NCBI GenBank assembly: GCA_023935145.1 | Contig: CM043700.1 | Coordinates: forward strand, 30,055,001-30,119,000 | From: Bretschneidera sinensis | Taxonomy: Eukaryota; Streptophyta; Magnoliopsida; Brassicales; Akaniaceae | Direction of reading: 5' to 3' | Length of the DNA stretch: 64,000 nt | Shown here: positions 1 to 11,699 of the stretch, piece after piece | How the letters are laid out: each line of letters begins with the position of its first letter | How positions within the stretch are numbered: position 1 is the stretch's first letter | Position numbers and translations under genes: made by a program | The notes under the pieces: model-generated | Seen by the model: the letters and a program-made list of their open reading frames with translations, nothing else | What the model was told of the DNA's origin: nothing | Databases searched by the model: none

Positions 1-1042
1 CTTCAAACGCGAAGATGCACCCTAGCAGCACATTCCCAACTTTTGGTAAAAAATTCTTATGGACTTTTGTTTGTTATCTCTAACAAGCTCTCCCTCGTCT
101 GTCTTCTCTCTCATTTTTTCCCAAGAATCAAAATCCCTAAAATTTTCACTTTCTCAAACACCCTACGTTTCGAACCAATTTTTACATCTTTGATATTTGC
201 AGGACAAAGAAGGAAGAATGAAAAAAAAAATTTTTGAGGGGTGACAAGCTGATTTTGCCCTTGATTGACTTGCCTTGACCACACATGCACACTTAACAAG
301 AAAAACTTACAGTTTTGGACGAGTTTGCAAAAAACTTTATTGGAGCAAATTTGAGAACATCAATTAACTCAAACTGAAACCTAAAAGGTTAATTAATACA
401 TTTGACAAACATCAAAATCGACAACAAATTTTTCCCTTAAATATTTATAAGTTTTTTATAATTTATATTTATAAGAACCAATACATTATTGACATGTAAT
501 CATTTTTCTTTCCCTTCCTAAGTTCCCATATCTCTTCGAAGCGGATCAGTTATCTACATGACATTCAATCAGCTCTTTCCATCCAAATTAACGAAAAGCT
601 CGACAATTAAGACTTGATTGTTCACAGATTAAAACTTTAATCCCAACATTACATGGGACCAAAATATTAAATCAGGCAAACCTTAAAATGCCAACTTAGG
701 CGTGGTAAAAACACCATCTAAATCCTAACTATCCCATGAAGCTGTACCCAATCTGTTGGTCGCACTTCAAACCAAAAAAAAAACATATATAATTTAAACA
801 GTAAGGTTCTAACGTATGAACACCAATGAGTTACATTGGCTAACCGTATAATATATCAACAACAACCGTTAATGCAAATCCAAAGAGATGAAAAGATAGT
901 TCACCCATGCAGTCTACCACAAAGGCAACTGACAACTACCAAATATCAACATTCCTTCGCAGAAGCAAGTTTAGAATTATACAAGGAGCAACAGCTAACA
1001 TTCACTGATCAAAATCAGTCATTACGGAAACCAGATTTAACA
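1..1042. other. 3' flank and probable 3' UTR of SCE1
   Basis: AT-rich sequence downstream of the SCE1 stop codon, which is read on the minus strand. It should contain the 3' UTR. One candidate minus-strand poly(A) signal, AATAAA, lies at 336-341, but the site cannot be fixed without transcript data. No other coding signal was recognised. The short open frames here have no family resemblance. Confidence 0.5.
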
Positions 1043-4000
1043 TTAGACAAGGGGTGGGTATTGCTTGGCCTGTTGGCGGACCCTTTTCTTATACTCCACA
1101 GCATCCTGCATACATCCACATTTTCACACGTTAGAATGTTGGCACAAAAACAAAGGTAGCACCGACTCTTATCTAGGAATTTACTCTTAAGAGGGATTCA
1201 CAAGATATTTTTCAAGCCTTGGGATCCAACAACCACTAAGTACGAAGATTTAGCAGCTTTTTGGGCCTTTTTAATTATCCAGTTTGCATATATTTATCTC
1301 AAAAAGTAAGTTCCCATGAGTTGAATTTTGATGCCAATGGCTAGCTCAATAAAGTTGCAGCAGATATTTCCAACTGCAGCAAAACAGCCCCAGTTGCTCA
1401 TTAGATACACATCAGGTAATAAGGGCTTTGCCATCTTTTCACCAAAGAACAGCTGGATTGCAAAGATTCACCCGTTTCGCCTTCACAAGAAAGAAATGAC
1501 AGGACCTTTCCATACTTTCATTTGACACAATCTGATTGTGACATAGCACGCACAAAGGTTTCCAAATATAATGGGACTTCCAGAGAAGAAAATATGAAAA
1601 ATTATTAAGGGGCAGTCTACCTGGATGAAAAGGTGATAACCTTCCGTTTGTGCCGGATCAGCAGGATTTGGCTGGTCCAGCAAATCCTGTATACCAACAA
1701 GAATCTGCTTCACCGTTATGGCTGGTCTCCATCCCTACATATTGCATATCCAGGCCAAGTAAACTGAGTGTGAATATATCCCACAAGCCCACAGAAGTAC
1801 AAAGCATGTGTGTAATAAAGACAGCAGAAGGTACTTACACTGTCCTCATTAAGAATTGATAAACAAACAGTTCCAGAAGGATAGACATTAGGGTGGAAGA
1901 AACCTTGTGGAAATTTACACTTGGGTGGTTTACTAGGATAATCTTCACTGAAGTGGAGTGTCAGCGGGAAGTAACCACCCTCCCAATCAGTCTGCAACAT
2001 CACATTATAGTTCAGGCCATCCAAGCTTGAATAACAAGGATGGTTACAAATCACTTACTCAGAGGATCACAATGCACCATACGAAGCAAGATAAATTACA
2101 ATGCGCTACATAAGCTAATCAAATGAATGGTTTCCCAAACCCCTAAATTAAAATATCCAAAATTGTACTCGGAAAACATGCAGAACTAAATTAGATCAAC
2201 AATTAACCAGGAAAGCACTAAATAAAATATTCTAAAAGAAAAGGTAGCCTTCCAATACAATTATTTCCTCAATCATTTTGCTCTATATGCTCCTCAGAGG
2301 AACATATAGCTTAATTCCAAGTTCCAACAACTAAAAGTCCAAACATATTTCAACTTGCAAGCATTAGAGAATGAGATCTACTTCATTTATCAATTCCTTA
2401 GCAACGTTTTTTTTTTTAGATAAGTCAATTCCTTAGCAATGTAGTCACACAGAGACAATATAACCCAAAACATCATCTGGAAGTAAATTCACTCAAGATA
2501 CGTTTGGGTAATGGATTTTTAGAAGGGATTTTAATATACTTTTTATAAAGAACTTTGTTTGGCTACATCCAATCCAAGAAAGAATTTTCAAAATACACCA
2601 TGAATTTTAAGAGGGGATTGTGGGACCCCAAATACCCTAGTCCCTATGAAAAAACGCCTTAATAGGCGTATTTCCAAATCCTCAACTCTCTCTCTCTCTC
2701 ACTTCGTGTTCTCTCTCTCTCTCTCTCTCCCTCTCTCACTCTTCTCTTCATGTCAAAACTGAGAAATATACCAGCCATCACAAGGAGGAGAAAATCAGCA
2801 AAATTTCCACTGAATCTTTTTCTTGAATCATGCAACATGCATTGTGAGGCTTTGGTTCTCCTCCATACAAACAAAACTCCATCCTCCATTTTTTGCATGC
2901 AATATTCAATATTGAAAACAATTGATGACTAATTTATCGGATTGGTCTTGTTGATTAACTTTCACTGAATGTTTCTCGATCTGAACTGAGAAGAAACAGA
3001 GATTTATCTCAAATCCCAGATCTACTATCCTCTCTCTCCATTCAATGAAAAGTTTGAACAAACAGATGATCAATTGGGAATTTAGTACAAAAAGGTTATC
3101 AATTTTAGCTACCAATCTATCTGTCTGTTTAGATTGTTTAGAATTTAGGAAATGCTTTCAATATTGTTGCGGATGTTTTTCCAGAAGAGAGAAGAAAGGA
3201 TCAAAGAGAAGGGAGACTTTCTAATTCTGTAGAAAGTAGCCCAAACAATGTGATGTAGAACTGATAAGTAGAAAGAGAAGCAAACTAGGAAAGGGGAAAA
3301 GCAACAGAGAATCGGGGATATTAGACTGAGAGAAAATAGATGAGATAGAAGATAGACAAAAAGGAGAACAGACCAAGAAGAATAAAGAACAAAGAAACAA
3401 GAAGGACAAGAGATAACAAAACGAGTAGTTTATTCCATAATCCAGTCTAACTAAACTCAACATAAGCAGCTGCTTATATAGGCACCAATCCTAAGCACAC
3501 TAAGAAATAAATCCCAACATAACAAGAAATAAATAAAAACATTATAATTCCTAAATCAAAATCCCAAAATAATAGGAAATAAATCAAAACATAATAATTC
3601 CCTAATATATATCTAATTGTCTAAATCCAAGTTTCCTAAAATGTCATCTCCAAGAATATTGTCATTACAACATAATCCCAAAATAATAAATATTGTCTTT
3701 CCTTTTCTGCATCACAATGTAATTGAAAAATCATTTTTAGCCTCCCCCTTCTTTTGTTATCCATAATTTCACTTTCTTCTTCTAATAACAATCAATTTTC
3801 CTTTTGTGTAAGTGCGTGTTTGTCCTTATGTCATGCCAACGGTCTTCTATGAACACAAATATTATGGAGCTCTAACAATGTACATCAATCAACTAACCCA
3901 CAACCCACTAAAATTAAGAGGGGAATGCCAAGTCCTACAAATGTAAGCAAACAATAATGAAGGAATTGCCTCACCTCAAATAGGTCTCACTTCCCAAACA

Positions 4001-4114
4001 CTTAAATTTCAATCATGTAAACAGACCACTGACCTTTCCCATCTTACAAAAAGGGACCCTCAAGATAATAAAAATGTTGTGACCGTTCCAACTAAGGTTT
4101 AGTAGTCTCAGAGT

Positions 4115-4170
<56 letters not shown>

Positions 4171-5528
4171 TTCTCCCTTCCCATAAACTTATGAACTGAT
4201 CGAGGAAAACTAGGTGCACTTTCCTTCGTATATTATCATGTTCTTTCCTAAAGAACTACCTAGAGCCCTTAAATTAACATAGTCAACCTCTACCATAAGT
4301 TCCAAAGTCCTATAAGCATTTTCTGTTTAATGAAAACTTCCAAAGAGAAAAAAAAAATACAAAGCATGAAGCCCAGAGCCGAATTGAGTTCCATGTTGGA
4401 TATAGGAACATGAGATATAATGGCATATCATACGTGATGGTATATCTAGTTGACAAATGAAAACAAAAAAGTAGGTTAAATAAAAGACAGGAAATAAAGG
4501 GAAAAACCAGTACTTCTTTTGAAGAATATAAAACCCGACAAAAACCAAAATATAATGAAAAATAAATATTATAAGTGGTTTTACTAGGAAATGATACATG
4601 CAAGACTATCTCTTTAAAAAAATCTCAGCATGTTAACAATTGTTTACACTCAACGTCTATTAAAAGAATTGGAAAGAGATATACCAAATGAGAATCATCC
4701 CACCTGATTCATTTGCAATACAAAAAGTTAATAGCCTCAAAATCTTAAAATAACTGAGAATAATAGAAAGGATAACCAATGTGTAATATACTTTTTTGAT
4801 AAGTAATATGTATAATATATTACAAGAAAGCAATATCTTGGCACGGCAAGTACCCTGGTAGGAAAATGATAAGCTCCAGAGAACAGACATTTATATTGAA
4901 AGGAAATCAATTGATTAGACCTTCTCTCTTTTTATATAAACAATCATACCAAGTTCTAAAATCCCCAAAGTTAACCAATTCAACCCTTGAACTCTATGCA
5001 GTTTACACAGAAAATGAAGCAATCAACTTTTGAATCTCATTGTACCAAGTATACGAGCAGCTATCAGTCAAGGGTTTAATCAAATTCACTGCAAAGACGA
5101 AGTCTATAACAGAATATCAAGTGTTTATTTTTACTTACCCCAGGTTTACCAGGGATAGTGCAATGCCACACCATCAAATTCACCGTTCCATCTGACAGCG
5201 CTTCTGGCTTCGCAACAAAACCCTAGATTGCCATAAACAAATTTAACAAAACAGGAAAAAAAACAAATTACGAGAACAATCAAGTAACTAGTTGCATTGA
5301 AAATGAAAAAGAAAAGGATATAAATCAGTTATTTAAGCATGATTTAAGCCGTTCCCAAACATCCACATATAGTAATCAAACAAAACAGCCATTTATTATA
5401 ACAAAGTAAAAGAAAATAAAAGGAATCAGAATCGCTATGAGAGAGAAAAGCGTACAGACATGAGGATGATTCTTGCGCCAAGCCTTTCGCTCCTCTGCAA
5501 GACGACCACGCGCGATGCCACCCGACAT
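1043..5528 (-). CDS. SCE1: SUMO-conjugating enzyme E2 (SCE1/UBC9), five exons, complete
   Basis: The enzyme accepts activated SUMO as a thioester from the E1 SAE1/SAE2 and passes it to lysines of targets, mainly in the nucleus. Exons on the minus strand are 5460-5528, 5139-5222, 1839-1991, 1621-1734 and 1043-1105. They encode 23+28+51+38+20 = 160 residues, the usual length of plant SCE1. Every intron is phase 0 and GT-AG (donors GTCTGT, GTAAGT, GTAAGT, GTAGAC). The start reads [20 protein letters not shown], as in plant SCE1. The UBC fold follows, with the HPN motif and the active-site Cys94 in [12 protein letters not shown]. The C-terminus ends in KQYPPLV. Intron 2 is 3147 bp and carries mobile-element debris; the other introns are 237, 104 and 515 bp. 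No break or missing key residue is seen, so the gene is probably functional. Boundaries come from family knowledge plus splice sites, not transcripts. Confidence 0.96.
2407..2424 (-). mobile_element. 18-bp retroposon footprint with 17-bp target-site duplication
   Basis: The insert is eleven T followed by AGATAAG. It is bracketed by a 17-bp direct repeat at 2390-2406 and 2425-2441 (TCAATTCCTTAGCAA then CG or TG, one mismatch). On the minus strand the insert reads CTTATCT plus an A tail. This is what a LINE or SINE insertion truncated almost to its 3' end should leave. The same CTTATC-A(n) end occurs in the larger retroposon at 6161-6506. Confidence 0.7.
2684..2752. repeat. (CT)n microsatellite in SCE1 intron 2
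   Basis: Two blocks of CT dinucleotides (2686-2700 and 2711-2737) separated by a few interrupted bases, lying in intron 2 of SCE1. Open frames predicted over it, such as those rich in Arg-Glu, are artefacts of the repeat. Confidence 0.9.
3165..3877 (-). mobile_element. Solo LTR (probably Ty1/copia type) in SCE1 intron 2
   Basis: The segment begins TGTTGCGG and ends CTCTAACA on the plus strand, giving the TG...CA termini of an LTR of about 713 bp. Read on the minus strand it opens with TGTTAGAGCTCC and contains a TATA box (CCTATATAAGCAGCTGC, complement at 3470-3486). That is followed by a pyrimidine/purine-rich leader, as expected for an LTR promoter pointing the same way as SCE1. No internal coding region or second LTR was found nearby. 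A clear 5-bp target duplication is not seen (AATAT against ATGTA), so the exact borders are tentative. Confidence 0.55.
4117..4168. repeat. (AT)26 microsatellite in SCE1 intron 2
   Basis: An uninterrupted run of 26 AT dinucleotides in intron 2 of SCE1. It is likely to be length-polymorphic. Confidence 0.95.
4790..4802 (-). mobile_element. Possible short retroposon footprint
   Basis: A poly-T plus GATAA block (minus strand TTATC followed by A tail) lies between two GTAATAT repeats at 4783-4789 and 4803-4809. It resembles the footprint at 2407-2424, but the duplication is only 7 bp and the context is AT-rich. Chance therefore remains possible. Confidence 0.4.
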
Positions 5529-5620
5529 AGCTCTTTCTCTCTCTAGAATATTTTCTATTTCTCTCTCTCTCCGAAATGATTTTTTAAGAGCGGAGAGGGA
5601 GGCATTGGCCTTTTCTTCGA
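5529..5620 (-). promoter_or_regulatory. 5' leader of SCE1, GA-rich
   Basis: Read on the minus strand, the bases just upstream of the ATG are a GA-repeat-rich tract (plus strand CTCTCTCT at 5531-5570). Such purine-rich leaders and GAGA-type core promoters are common in constitutively expressed plant genes. No clear TATA box was seen close by. The transcription start is not known. Confidence 0.35.
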
Positions 5621-6146
5621 CTTTCCCCTTCCGTTTTTGCCCTTAAGCGGGGACTTTTCGCAGAGCTGCTAAGACTGTGCGGTCAGGATCGATCAGGCGC
5701 TTGGCGGATTAAGCAAAATAGCCCCACAAGTAACTTTGTCTCTTTGTGTTTTCTGTTAATAAAAATGACCGCAGAGAGACAATGGATTTGAAGTTCTATA
5801 TTCTAGCGTGAAATCCACGCCACTATAAACTTCCTTCACTTGAGCGCACGCTCTTTTGAACCTTTTGGGTTTGTGGGCTTTCTAAGCCTTGTTTAGCTAA
5901 GTTTTCAAATTTAACATTTTGTTTGCATCATAAAAAATCTTAATCAAAATCAATTTTTTTAATTTTTTAAATAAAAAATAATTAAAACACCAATTAATAA
6001 GGTGTTTGATTTTGTTTAATTAATTTTTATATTTCAAATTTAAAAAATAAAATCCTAATTAAAATTTACAAAAACCTTAATCGAACCAAGACTTTAAATG
6101 TCATCAATTTCTAATCTGGTTCCAAAGGAATAAGCAAGGATACACT
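5621..6146. other. SCE1 upstream intergenic DNA
   Basis: AT-rich intergenic sequence between the SCE1 leader and the retroposon at 6161. The SCE1 promoter should lie in its left part. No gene or recognisable element was seen. Confidence 0.5.
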
Positions 6147-6160
6147 ATATATCTATATTT

Positions 6161-6506
6161 TTTTTACATCAAGCTTGCTAACTCTAGCTTGTCACCCAAG
6201 TGGGGGCAATAATGTGGGTGGAGGCTGGCTTGCTTGTGGAGTAAGTCATTATTGGCCTGCCAGGTCTAAGAAGGGAGTTGAGCTACAGGCTCTCAGTGAA
6301 AGCTTTGGGCTCTTGACTCTTAGAAAGGAGGGCAACGCGTGAGGCTGGATTCACAGAGCAACGAAAACCTTCTGCTATTTTCAGTGGAAGGATAACTGGC
6401 TAGTTCTCTACCGGCTCAGTAACATGCCTGATTGGCCTTCCTCCATACAACACCCACTTTTTTAAACGTGAGAAAGCCTTTAACTTGCATTTTTCTTATC
6501 AAAAAA
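6161..6506 (+). mobile_element. SINE-like retroposon with 13-bp target-site duplication
   Basis: A GC-richer block of about 346 bp in AT-rich DNA. It ends CTTATC plus six A and is bracketed by a perfect 13-bp direct repeat TATATCTATATTT (6148-6160 and 6507-6519). Length, A tail and a 13-bp duplication are typical of a SINE or a 5'-truncated LINE. No ORF was recognised. Pol III A-box-like (around 6195) and B-box-like (around 6284) stretches are only weak matches, so SINE versus LINE fragment is open. Orientation is set by the CTTATC-A(n) end, shared with the footprint at 2407-2424. Confidence 0.6.
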
Positions 6507-6519
6507 TATATCTATATTT

Positions 6520-7252
6520 ATATTTTCACCTAATAAAGTTTTTATTATAGAAAAAGATTAAAAATTATTTCTTTATTCTCATGAAATTATGATTTTTATT
6601 AATCGTTCGACAAAATACTCTTATAAGATATTATAATTCATCATATTAAGATTTTTTTCTTTCCATTTAAAATTATAATTCAGTTTACTTAGTTAAGCAA
6701 GTTATCTGCAAACAATTCATTACGTTGTATAAACAACTATTTCACAAATAATATATAATAATGTAATTAAATTCATCAAATTGATCTATTATTTACTTCA
6801 TAGGATTAGGATTTAATTTTACTATATACAAACAACTCTTCTACTGTTAATTCACTGCTATTAATTGATCAAAAATTTTAAAAAATTAATAAGGATTAAA
6901 TCTAAAATATTGTTAAATATTTTTACTCAATCTTATCGAATTAACAAATTATTTGAATATTGGATCTTATTTACATTACAAGAAAATTAAGTCTCTTGAA
7001 ATATAAATTTCGGAGATTTTTTTTCTTTCGTATTGAAACCAAATTACATAATTTTTATATTTATCATAAACTTGGGCTCATTTGGCCTAGCAAAAGAAAT
7101 GGTTTGTAGTTTATGGAACGGTTTAAAAGAAGAAAAAAAATAATGGAGTTATAAACTGTTTGTGTTTGGCAAAATAGTTTATAAATTGTTTTTTCTTTAA
7201 ACTGGGTATGTTTAGTATATAAGTTGTATGTTTATATGAAAATTGAAATTAT
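6520..7252. other. AT-rich intergenic DNA
   Basis: Very AT-rich sequence between the retroposon and the family-D LTR. No coding region, RNA gene or element termini were recognised. Confidence 0.5.
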
Positions 7253-8389
7253 TGTAGAGACCCAATTTCGTTTTAAATATTTGAATGATCCACTTGTGGG
7301 GTCGATGATGAAAATTTGGTTCTAAGATGCTTGAATTTGGTGAGTGTGAAGACTTAGACTTAATTTTTTAGTGAGATCGATTACAAACCCAAATCCATGC
7401 TCTAAATAAGACAAATTAATTCAACAAAACTCAAAGGACAAGCCTAGAATACCTAAAGACCCATTTTTACCTATGTTAGGCTTCCAAATGTTATTTAAAC
7501 TCGTTTTGGGGCCAAAGCACAAACTAAACGGCCTACTTGGAACGTAGGTACTGATCGGTTGGTCAAAGGTATTGATTGATACCCTTTGACAACCGATCAA
7601 TACTTACTTTATAGATCCTATTATTCAAATTTCAACTCCATCCCCACGATTTGGCCTTCAATGGAGGTCAAAACTGTTACGAATCTAACCTCCTTAACCT
7701 CAAACTATAGGCCATTAACCAACATTAAATCCTTGTCCATCCATTAAATCCTTGTTTTCCCATAACATCTATAAATACACCCCCTCTCCTATACCTTCAA
7801 CAAGAACCATAAGCACGATCTTTTAGAAACTCTAGCCATTTCTCCCCACAAAATTCTAGGTATTAAGTAGAATTGTAATAGGTTGGGTACACAATCAACT
7901 CTATCTACATATAACAACTAACCAAACTTTATTCCACTTCTTTCTCTTTGTGATCGGTGTTCATTCCGGAGAAACATGTCTGAATCTTCATGTTCATCAT
8001 TCTGAAGAGAGTAAATTGGATCTCTGAGGGCAACTACCACATGTATGAATTCACTTCTTCATAAAAAATATAAAAAAAGGTCAGCAATAAATTTTTCTAG
8101 ATTTTTCTTGAACATATTTCAAAATATGAACATGCCTTGTTTTACGTATGAACCTCAATGAAAATATATCTTTCAATGTAAGATCTTAAGTTTCATATAT
8201 TGTACGTATGCTTTCACTAACTGCTTGTTTTCTGGTTCGATTTCATACTTTTCTCTAAATTCTACTTCTGGTATAAAAATATCGATCAATACCCCCTCGT
8301 GAGCCATAATCTATTGATTGGGACCCCTTTGGTATTGATCGGTAGCTAGTTGGTAGAGACATTTTAATTTGCTTTTATTATGTTAATTT
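7253..8389 (+). mobile_element. Family-D LTR, left part (D1), split by the copia element
   Basis: Begins TGTAGAGACCCAATTTCG, closely matching the start of the element at 48166 (TGTAGACACCCAATTTCG). It has a promoter-like TATAAATA at 7770-7777 followed by a C-rich stretch, as in the copy at 49445-49452. The sequence is interrupted at 8390 by the copia element and continues at 18909-19436, for about 1.7 kb in total. No internal domain or partner LTR was found, so it is probably a solo LTR. No clear target duplication was seen. Confidence 0.55.
7553..7598. repeat. 20-bp inverted repeat (hairpin) upstream of the D1 TATA box
   Basis: Arms 7553-7572 (starting GATCGGTTGG) and 7579-7598 (ending CAACCGATC) pair almost perfectly around a TGATTG loop. 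The hairpin lies about 170 bp upstream of the TATA box of the family-D LTR. A second, shorter inverted repeat of the same words (CGATCAATACC / GGTATTGATCG) is at 8283-8293 and 8331-8341. Confidence 0.85.
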
Positions 8390-9590
8390 TGTTGACCCTT
8401 AACTTGATTTTAATGATGACAAAACAAATGTTTAAATTATGCTAACAATATTATCTAAGTACTTAGGCTGCCAAAGTTTTCAGTACAAAGATAAGACGTG
8501 AAGTACGTACTCAAGAACCTATGTATGCATCCTTGGAATAAGTCTAAAGAACAAGATTAGGACTTAAGGTAGTTAAGTTATAATGTAAATATTTTCTCTC
8601 AATTACCTAGCTTTATATGTGGCTCAAGTTGCTCACAAAATGATTTAACAAAAACTTATTTAACTGGATTTTTTTTATAAAACAAAATGGAAACAAAAAT
8701 ACAATGGTTCAAGTCATCTAGTCGATTGAATGAAGTCCAACCAACTAAATAAAGTCCAGTCGATTGAATGAAGTCCAGTCGACTAAAGGATTCAATTCAA
8801 TCGACTACATGAGGGACAAAGAGTTTAAACCTCTAACCTAGCTGACTGAATGGTTTAATACTTGAAACAAAGGTATTTGATTCAGTCGACTGAACAAGCA
8901 TCCAATCGACTGAACGCTCGAAAATAATGGTTACATTTTGAATTTTTTAATGCCGTTTAGAGCATTAAATGCTCAAAACCACTCCCCAACAACCTTACTT
9001 TGTGACTAACGACTATATATGTTTAAAGCCATATAAACCCATCACATGCAAACACAACAAACAAGAACATTCAATTCATTCTTGAAATCATTAATTGCTC
9101 TTCAAAGTTTTCAAAACCTTCTTGAGCCATTCTGAAAGCTTTGCTTCTTTAAAGAGAGATAATCTTTATCTTGTAATGCATAAATTGTTATCTCTCTTGT
9201 GTTCTTTTACAGTCAATCATGATCATTGTCAAGAGAAAGAATAGGTGTAACTCTTAAAGTGTTTAGGTGTTAAACATTTTGTGTACACTTCCTTAATTAG
9301 AAAGAGATCGTTGTAAGGTTTAGGAAACACCCATGAAATTGCTTGACTATTTTATAATGGAATACTTCAAGGAGATTCCTTGAAGAGAGTGGACGTAAGT
9401 TCGGATAAATTCTGATATTACTGAACCATTATAAACAGAGTTTGCATTTTCTCTTCTTTACTTCTTTAAATTCCATCTTTATAACTTGTTGTGCTTGATT
9501 GCTTTTATAAGTGTTTAAAAGCTTGTTTTTTGTTTGTAAAAAGTTTAAAAACCCAATTCACCCCTTTTTAGGTTTGGACTTTGGTTTACA
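8390..9590 (+). repeat. 5' LTR of the copia element
   Basis: Starts TGTTGACCCTTAAC and ends TTTGGTTTACA. It aligns along its length with 17679-18908. A cluster of CAGTCGACTG-like words (perfect palindrome CAGTCGACTG at 8883-8892, degenerate copies from about 8715 to 8917) sits roughly 115 bp upstream of the TATA box (TATAAA 9032-9037). Confidence 0.85.
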
Positions 9591-9592
9591 AT

Positions 9593-9604
9593 TGATATCA
9601 CAGC
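9593..9604 (+). other. Primer-binding site, initiator tRNA-Met type
   Basis: TGATATCACAGC, two bases beyond the LTR, differs at two positions from TGGTATCAGAGC. That is the usual plant copia primer site complementary to the initiator methionine tRNA. Confidence 0.7.
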
Positions 9605-9645
9605 AAGGTACTCAATTTCAGGCTTAACATCCTTGAGTTGATCCT

Positions 9646-11664
9646 ATGACTTCCAATAGTTATACCGAATGTCATTCCTACACCAGACCTACTTTGTTCA
9701 ATGGTACAAATTATAATTATTAAAAAAATAGAATTAGAATCTTTTTAGAAGACCAAGATTATAATTTGTGGAGAATCATTGAAGAAAGGCCTAAGATTCC
9801 AACTGAAAGAGTTATAATTAATGAAACAATAACTATTTTACCTAAACTAAAATCTGAATATGATGATGATGATTGTAGAATGCTATATTTATTCTAATAG
9901 AATGATAATATTTTTAGAAGACCAAGATTATAATTTGTGGAGAATCATTGAAGAATGCCTAAGATTCCAACTAAAAGAGTTACAATTAATGAAACAATAA
10001 CTATTTTACCTAAACCAAAATCTGAATATGATGATGATGATTGTAGAATGCTATCTTTAAATAGTAGAGCTACTAGTATTCTACATTGTGCATTAGACAT
10101 AAATTAATACAATAAAATTTTAGCATGTGTTTTGGCAAAATAAATTTGGGACAAACTTCAAGTGGCATATAAGGGCATTAGTGAAGTTAAGAAATCAAAA
10201 ATTTACATACTAGTGTCAAAATATGAATCTTTTAAGATGTCCCTTATCAAAACCATTTTTGAAATGTATTCACGTTTTGCTAGTATTATTAATAGTTTAA
10301 AGCTTCTTGGTAGGAGTATTGAAGAGTTTGAGCTCATAAGAAGATTCTTAAATCTTTTCCACCAACTTAGAAAGCAAAGAAAACGACTATTATGGAAGCT
10401 AAAGACCTTAACAAGCTAGAAATAGAAACACTTTTTGGATCATTGTTAAGATACGAGATGGAAGAAATGAATCATTGTGTTGTTGATGATGAGTCAAAGA
10501 AGAAGAAAGATATTTCTCTCAAAGCTACCATAAGCAAGAAAGTGGAAGAAGAAGGAGAAGAAGAAGAAGAAGAAGAAGAAAATGAGAGTAGTAAAGAAGA
10601 TAGAGAGATGACTCTCATCACTAAGAAATTTTATAAGTTCTTAAAGAAGAGAAAGAAGCCGTACACAAAGGACAACATCAAAAGGGATCCTATTGTGTGT
10701 TTTGGTTGTAAGAAACCAAGGCACATCAAGGTGGATTGTCTTTTAACCAAGAATCCATATAAGAACTTCAAGAAGAAAGCTATGGTGGCTACAACATCTA
10801 CTTGGAGTGATGATGAGGAGGATATCTCGGATAGTGAGATCAACTACAAAGAGATTCTCAACCTTTGCTTGATGGAAATCGACGATGAAGATGAGGTAAC
10901 TACTTTTTCTCCTACAAATAACATTGATAATAGCAATGATGAAATGATTGATGGTATTAATGAATTGCATGATGAATTCAAAAAAATTTGATGCTAGAAA
11001 TGTTATTCTCAAAAAGGAAGTTTCATCTCTCTCTAAACAGATGGAAGCTCTAAAAGAAGAAAAATAAAAATTGTCTTTAAAGCTTAATAACTCATCACTA
11101 GAGTATTTGAATAGTGAAAATTCTGATTTGAAAAAGAAAGTGATGGAGTTCAATAAGATCATATCTAGGCTTGTTAGAAGAAAAGAAAAGCTAGATGAAG
11201 ATTTAGTTTGCCAAAAAATAAACGAAGAAAAATTCGGCTTGGCTTATTCTCCATCGGACAAGCAAAGACCAAATGAAACTATCTTCGTGAAAGGAACTTG
11301 TGTGAATGAACCCTCCACTTCTAAGGCTCCTAGTAATGTTAAAAATGTGCCTTTGAAAAATGCTAGTAAGCCTAAGAATTCAAATGCCAATTCTTATACT
11401 ATAAATTCAAATGCCAATTCTTATACTATAAATTCAAATGCTAATGCTAGGAGTAGACATCCATAAAATACTTATGCTCATATGTGTGCCCATCCTAGAA
11501 ATGTAAATGCTAAGAATACATATTCAAGAAATACATATCCTAGAAATAACCATCATGTTTATCCTATAGATAACATATATACTCATAACTCCTATGCTAG
11601 AAACATGTATTCTAAAAATGCTCATCCAAGAATGATAAATTTGCATTTTCTAGACATTCTATAA
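9646..11664 (+). pseudogene. copia gag (UBN2-type) with zinc knuckle, broken
   Basis: Gag would form the particle that packages element RNA. A plausible start ATG is at 9646 (MTSNSYTECHS). It leads to the DYNLWRII motif of the UBN2/copia gag family, with stops soon after. A 169-bp tandem duplication (9742-9910, 9911-10079) wrecks the N-terminal part. The better-kept C-terminal part (10392-10991) has a Lys/Glu-rich stretch and an intact CX2CX4HX4C zinc knuckle, CFGCKKPRHIKVDC (10698-10739). It is followed by a charged segment (11071-11466) and an Asn-rich repeat region with SNANSYTIN units and PRN-type repeats (to 11664). Several frames are needed, so it is not functional. Confidence 0.8.
9742..10079 (+). 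repeat. 169-bp tandem duplication inside copia gag
   Basis: Positions 9742-9910 and 9911 to about 10060 are near-identical, covering the DYNLWRIIEE-coding stretch and the GATGATGATGATTG block. The second copy differs by small indels that shift its frame. The duplication arose inside this copy or its immediate source. Confidence 0.85.
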
Positions 11665-11699
11665 ATTTTTATGATTATAATCCTAGGATCATGCATCAT

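Noticed and set aside
4013..4219. Open frame with a long Ile-Tyr repeat (and a similar one at 62813-63091).
   Set aside because: Product of AT microsatellites only.
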